Of a stretch of 9,574 bases of DNA, positions 5,903 to 9,574 are shown piece by piece. Each line of letters begins with the position of its first letter. Position 1 is the first letter of the stretch. The DNA comes from Tannerella sp. (GTDB taxonomy: Bacteria; Bacteroidota; Bacteroidia; Bacteroidales; Tannerellaceae), in NCBI GenBank assembly GCA_031263835.1, contig JAISEZ010000125.1:1-9574 (forward strand), in the 5' to 3' direction. The translations under genes were made by a program, and so were the position numbers. The notes beneath the pieces were generated by a model. The model was not told where the DNA came from and made no database searches. It was given only the letters and a program-made list of their open reading frames with translations.

Positions 5903-7252
5903 TCACTTTTCCAGTGGGGGCAATGAGTTTCGCCACTGCAAGACCTTTTCTTTGAGTCCGGCAGCCCTGTCGGGGTATTTTTCGCCGAGATTCACGGTTT
6001 CCCGCGGATCTTCGTGAAGATTGTAGAGCATTAAGCCGGTTCCGTCGGCATTAATCAACAGTTTCCAGTCGCCTTCGCGCACGGCCAGGTTCGGACTGAC
6101 GTCCTTATCCGCCGGCCGGGGGAAGGCTTTGCTGTCATTTCGCCTGTATTCCCAAAAAATCGCCCTGTCACGCTGTCCGGGGTTGCCGGCGAGGGCCTGG
6201 CTCATGTCCGTGCCGTCGCTTTCGTAACGGACGGGCAGTTCTACATTCGCCATGCCGCACAGGGCGGGAAATATGTCAAGCGCGCTGATGACGGACGTGC
6301 TGTCAACTTTGGCCCGCGGGATCAAATGGTCGGGACTCCAGACGATAAACGGCATGCGCATGCCGCCTTCATAGAGCGACGCCTTGCAACCGCGATAATT
6401 GCCGGCGCGGCTGCCGCGAAAACTCGGGGCCGGACCATTGTCGCTTGTGAAGATGACGATGGTGTTTTTGTCGATACCCAATTCTTTCAATCCGGCCAGC
6501 AGGCGTCCTGTCTGCCGGTCGTATTCGATCAGGACGGTACGGAAATTCTTTTCGCTGTTCTCGCCGTCGGGAAACAGTTGCTGTTCTTCGGCGTTGCCCA
6601 CCCAGGGCGTGTGCATGTCGTCGGGCCAGAGATTGACGAAGCAGGGCTGTCCGCTGTTTCGCGCCAGGAAGTCAAGCGTTTTGTCAACGAAATAAGCTGT
6701 ACGGTTCCATCGCTTGACGCTGTCTTTCGCCGACCAGATCCAGTCGGCAGCCGTGATGAGCGGGTCGGGATCGGGGCTTTCGTAAGTGCTGACGTACTCG
6801 TCGTAACCGTATTCGGTGATGGACGGGGCGTTTTTCACATCGCGTCCGCCGCCCAGATGCCATTTGCCGAAATGCCCCGTTTTATAACCCGCCGCCTGCA
6901 GGGTGCGCGGCAGCGTCGGCACAGCGGGGTCGAGGAAATCGGCCATTTCGGCTGCCCGGTTGCCTTCACGCGTCTGGAGATAGCTGGTAATATGCAGGCT
7001 TGCCGGATGAATGCCGGTCAGCAATCCCGCCCTTGATGCCGAACTGATCGGGGCGGCGCTGTAGTATTGCGTAAACCGGATGCCTTCGTCCGCCATCCGG
7101 TCGATGTTGGGCGTGGGGACAAACTTGCCGCCATACGCGCCGACGTCCCCGAAACCCATGTCGTCGGTCAGGATGATGATGATGTTGGGACGGTCGACGG
7201 CCTGCGCCGCCACAGTCATGCCCAATAATGATATTCCGATTAATTTTTTCAT
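5903..7252 (-). CDS. Exported serine-type sulfatase, GALNS-like S1 family
   Basis: S1 sulfatase of 449 residues when started at the ATG at 7252, which gives the classic signal peptide MKKLIGISLLGMTVAAQA. An in-frame ATG at 7276 would add eight residues before it and is less likely. Seen: RPNIIIILTDDMGFGD (Asp30/Asp31); modification motif S70-S-A-S-R74 followed by AGLLTG, with Ala in place of the usual Pro; FGKWHLGGG (Lys130, His132); DDMHTPW (His214); and TSDNG (Asp271, Asn272). The catalytic set is complete. The tail LYNLHEDPRETVNL is typical. The SYLQTREGNR and ESPDPDPLIT segments recall Bacteroidota sulfatases usually annotated as N-acetylgalactosamine-6-sulfatase; I cannot fix the subfamily (S1_16 is one guess). 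It starts 69 bases after the upstream envelope-protein gene, with no clear promoter in the gap. The repeat region separates it from the other sulfatases. Confidence 0.94.
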   Translation of the reverse strand: MKKLIGISLLGMTVAAQAVDRPNIIIILTDDMGFGDVGAYGGKFVPTPNIDRMADEGIRFTQYYSAAPISSASRAGLLTGIHPASLHITSYLQTREGNRAAEMADFLDPAVPTLPRTLQAAGYKTGHFGKWHLGGGRDVKNAPSITEYGYDEYVSTYESPDPDPLITAADWIWSAKDSVKRWNRTAYFVDKTLDFLARNSGQPCFVNLWPDDMHTPWVGNAEEQQLFPDGENSEKNFRTVLIEYDRQTGRLLAGLKELGIDKNTIVIFTSDNGPAPSFRGSRAGNYRGCKASLYEGGMRMPFIVWSPDHLIPRAKVDSTSVISALDIFPALCGMANVELPVRYESDGTDMSQALAGNPGQRDRAIFWEYRRNDSKAFPRPADKDVSPNLAVREGDWKLLINADGTGLMLYNLHEDPRETVNLGEKYPDRAAGLKEKVLQWRNSLPPLEK

Positions 7253-7321
7253 GTGTATACTGTTTTTAATATTCATCCACTTTAAGCTTCCTGTATAACT
7301 GTATCCTGAACATCAACTCTT

Positions 7322-9574
7322 CTATTTCCCGACGCTCACAATCGCTTTTTCATGCCGGTAGATCAGTGTTCCGTTCGGGCAGATTCCCTGCATGACGACG
7401 GAACAGGTGGTGGGCGTGTCGGCGGTATAAAAACGGAGGGAGGCTTTATCGTCTCCGGTAACGGTTACGTCCGGCTGCCAGTAGATGGTGGCGCGCAGGT
7501 CGGGAGGGTCGCCGGCGGGTGCGCCGGGAGGGTCGTACCCGGGGGAATAGAAGGCTGCCGGCGTGGCGTATCCCAGGGGCATGAGGGATTTGAAATGGAA
7601 GCGCTGCCGGCGGTCGTAGAATTTCCCGTCTTTGGTTATTATGTTGATGAGGCCGCCGGGTGTGGGCGTTCCTCCTCCGGCGGAAGGTTTTTCTCCTATG
7701 TTATTCATGGGTACAACGTTGATGAATCCGACTGCCTGTTGCGCGGTCCATAACTTGCCGGGATCGACAATCAGGTGGATTTCGGCAATCTCGTTTATAT
7801 TGACCAGTGAGAGCGCTGAAAGCGGACTTGTTACGTCGTCCTGAAACACGATGCCGTTAATGGCAAGTGTCGCCTCTGTCCGGCCGCTGCCTGTAAAACC
7901 GCCGGGTATAAAGGTTTCTATCGACGTCTGCCAGCCACGGTGCCTGACGGTTACGTAGGGGAGTGTCGAGATGAGCGTCAGGAGGTCGGTGATCCCGGTT
8001 TCTTTTATGTCGCCGGCTGTCAGGAAAAAGTCCGGCCGGGTATGGTAGACGTTTTCCTTCTGGGGTTTCCGGTTGGGATTCCTGGCTTTGACGATCACTT
8101 CCGGCAATGTGATCATCCGTTCGCCGTTGACGAATGAGTACCGCCGGTCTGTTGCGGCTATTAACTGTTCGATAAAGGCGCCGGACGTTTTTATGCGGTA
8201 TTGCGGGAAGCCGAAATCGCCGGCTAAAGGGTATTCGACGGTGTCCGTGACGACTTCGAGCATTCCTTTTTTCCTTTTCTCGCCCTTTAAGGCCTGGATG
8301 ACAATCTCCGAGCTGTCCGGCAGTTCAAAGTCTTCAAACCGGAACAGCCCGTTTTTGTCCGTCTTCGTGATGTCGTAATATTTTTCTTTTCCCCAGTAGG
8401 ACATGACGGATACTTCCGTATTCGGGACGGCGCGCGGGATAAGTTTTCCCTGCACCCTGCCCGAAAGCGTCTGCGAGGTCTCGGCGTCAATCTCCGGAAC
8501 AGTCCATTCGCCGCGCATGGCTTTCGGTATGTCGTACCTCGTCCAGCCGTGCGTCATCATCAGCAGGTCGGCGCCGGCTTCAGCGCCCGGGCTGTTGCCG
8601 AAATACCAGGCCGGATTGGCGACCGTACCTGCGAGTTCCGATTCCAGCAGGATCTCCGTCAGGATATTTGTCGTCGTGTCTATCTGCACCTCGTTGTCGG
8701 CTGTTACGGAGACGGCCAGGTCGGGGCCGTACGTGCCGGGGCGTTTCGATTTCCGCCGGATGCGTTTGCTCGTTACGACTATTTCGGGGAGTTCCAGGTT
8801 CATCATTCCTTCGTCGTCGCCGCCGTAAAAGAGACTGTCTTCAAGCGCCGTCGCCCCGTCAAGGGAAATGTCGAGGATAACCGGCTCCCTTTTCCGGTAC
8901 GCAGGTTTGTCCGTTTTGATTTCCGGGCGGAGATGGTCGTTTTTGTTGCAGAAAACAAGCCGTTCGCTGAGGGGCCGGTAATCCCCGCTTAAAAGGATCA
9001 GGTGATTCACACCTGTACGCAGCAGCTCCTTTTCCAGGGAGAGAAGGGGTTTGTCTTCATCCCACCGTCCGAAATAAAGCATGTCCCCGCGACAGTGCAC
9101 CAGCAGGTACATCGCGGGCAGCCGGGCGTCCTTTTCGCGGTTTACGGAGATCAACAGTTTGCCGTTTCTCCACACGCTGTGAAGCGAAAACGGATTCCAT
9201 TTGAAACCGGACAGCTGCATACGGTACCGCTTATCTCCCGATTCATATTCGGCATAGCAGGTTTTATCCTTCTCCGGCAGCAGGAAAAACAGGCCCATCC
9301 CTTCGTGCGCGGTGGCGAACTGCGTGAGGAGCGTACTGTCGGACGTGACGATATTTCCCCGGATTTCCGCCGGCCGACCGTCCCTGTAGAGCGCCTTGAA
9401 AGCGACGACGTTCGGCTGCCCCTCCACCAGGTAGCCGCCTTCGGGATAAAATGTCACTTCGATGCTGTCGCCCGTATAGGGCACCCGGTCGAACTGCTTG
9501 AAGATAACCGAATCATCCCCGTTCAGCGCCTCCACATACAGGTTCCTGTCCCGGTCTTCGTCCGTGAGGGGCAG
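7322..9574 (-). CDS. Partial envelope protein with carboxypeptidase-regulatory-like and TonB-plug-like domains, no barrel
   Basis: The gene enters from the right edge. The frame is open to base 9574, so the 750 residues here are a C-terminal part and the true start lies outside; GTG at 9535 is internal. Residues are counted from the edge. Seen: FYPEGGYLVEGQPNVVAFKA near 40, a hallmark of Bacteroidota proteins with macroglobulin (MG2)-like N-terminal domains; LPEIVVTSKR near 265; LLMMTHGWTRYDIP near 343, also typical of that family; a carboxypeptidase-regulatory-like beta-sandwich near 370-430; LPEVIVKARN near 490; and a TonB-plug-like domain about 515-640 (LLTLISTLPYVTV, AINGIVFQDD, GGLINIITKDG). 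About 110 residues follow the plug, too few for a 22-strand barrel, so it is not a SusC transporter. The role is unknown; surface or periplasmic. Co-transcription with the next sulfatase is possible. Confidence 0.88.
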   Translation of the reverse strand: MPLTDEDRDRNLYVEALNGDDSVIFKQFDRVPYTGDSIEVTFYPEGGYLVEGQPNVVAFKALYRDGRPAEIRGNIVTSDSTLLTQFATAHEGMGLFFLLPEKDKTCYAEYESGDKRYRMQLSGFKWNPFSLHSVWRNGKLLISVNREKDARLPAMYLLVHCRGDMLYFGRWDEDKPLLSLEKELLRTGVNHLILLSGDYRPLSERLVFCNKNDHLRPEIKTDKPAYRKREPVILDISLDGATALEDSLFYGGDDEGMMNLELPEIVVTSKRIRRKSKRPGTYGPDLAVSVTADNEVQIDTTTNILTEILLESELAGTVANPAWYFGNSPGAEAGADLLMMTHGWTRYDIPKAMRGEWTVPEIDAETSQTLSGRVQGKLIPRAVPNTEVSVMSYWGKEKYYDITKTDKNGLFRFEDFELPDSSEIVIQALKGEKRKKGMLEVVTDTVEYPLAGDFGFPQYRIKTSGAFIEQLIAATDRRYSFVNGERMITLPEVIVKARNPNRKPQKENVYHTRPDFFLTAGDIKETGITDLLTLISTLPYVTVRHRGWQTSIETFIPGGFTGSGRTEATLAINGIVFQDDVTSPLSALSLVNINEIAEIHLIVDPGKLWTAQQAVGFINVVPMNNIGEKPSAGGGTPTPGGLINIITKDGKFYDRRQRFHFKSLMPLGYATPAAFYSPGYDPPGAPAGDPPDLRATIYWQPDVTVTGDDKASLRFYTADTPTTCSVVMQGICPNGTLIYRHEKAIVSVGK

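Noticed and set aside
7253..7321. Promoter of the GALNS-like sulfatase
   Set aside because: I saw no convincing Bacteroides-type -7 (TAnnTTTG) with a matching -33 element in the 69-base gap.
7322..9574. SusC-type TonB-dependent transporter
   Set aside because: Only about 110 residues follow the plug-like region, so there is no room for the beta-barrel. The FYPEGG and THGW motifs fit the barrel-less family better.

Overview
The window comes from a glycan-degrading member of the Bacteroidota, most likely an anaerobic Bacteroidales. Four exported sulfatases are packed together. Their neighbour is a barrel-less 'FYPEGG' plug-domain protein of a type typical of this phylum. Start codons are preceded by A/T-rich leaders without clear Shine-Dalgarno sites. 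Genus and species cannot be told from the sequence.

All convincing genes lie on the minus strand and read right to left. From the right edge: a large envelope protein cut by the window end (7322-9574); then, after 69 bases, a GALNS-like S1 sulfatase (5903-7252). Next comes a 776-base region without a convincing gene (5127-5902). After it is a tight run of sulfatase genes: two S1_4-type arylsulfatases separated by one base (3507-5126 and 1832-3505), a short decayed sulfatase remnant (1529-1811), and a sulfamidase-like (SGSH/S1_8) sulfatase (115-1500). Positions 1-114 hold no gene.

All four intact sulfatases carry serine, not cysteine, at the position converted to formylglycine, so all should depend on a radical-SAM anaerobic maturase (anSME) encoded elsewhere. 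The mix of subfamilies suggests stepwise desulfation of a sulfated host or algal glycan, with glycosaminoglycan the best guess from the sulfamidase-like member. No lyase, glycosidase, SusC or SusD is visible, so the substrate remains inferred.

The most unusual part is the 776-base gap. It holds about seven 41-bp tandem units, each containing a 32-bp palindrome (15-bp arms around TT). A separate 153-bp segment bounded by 23-bp inverted repeats ends 18 bases before the first gene of the sulfatase run. A 241-codon minus-strand frame stays open through the whole array and ends in a TAATG overlap with the downstream start. It stays open only because the two in-phase repeat units carry CGA where all other units carry a stop triplet. 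It may be a translated leader, a trace of three-unit duplication, or chance.
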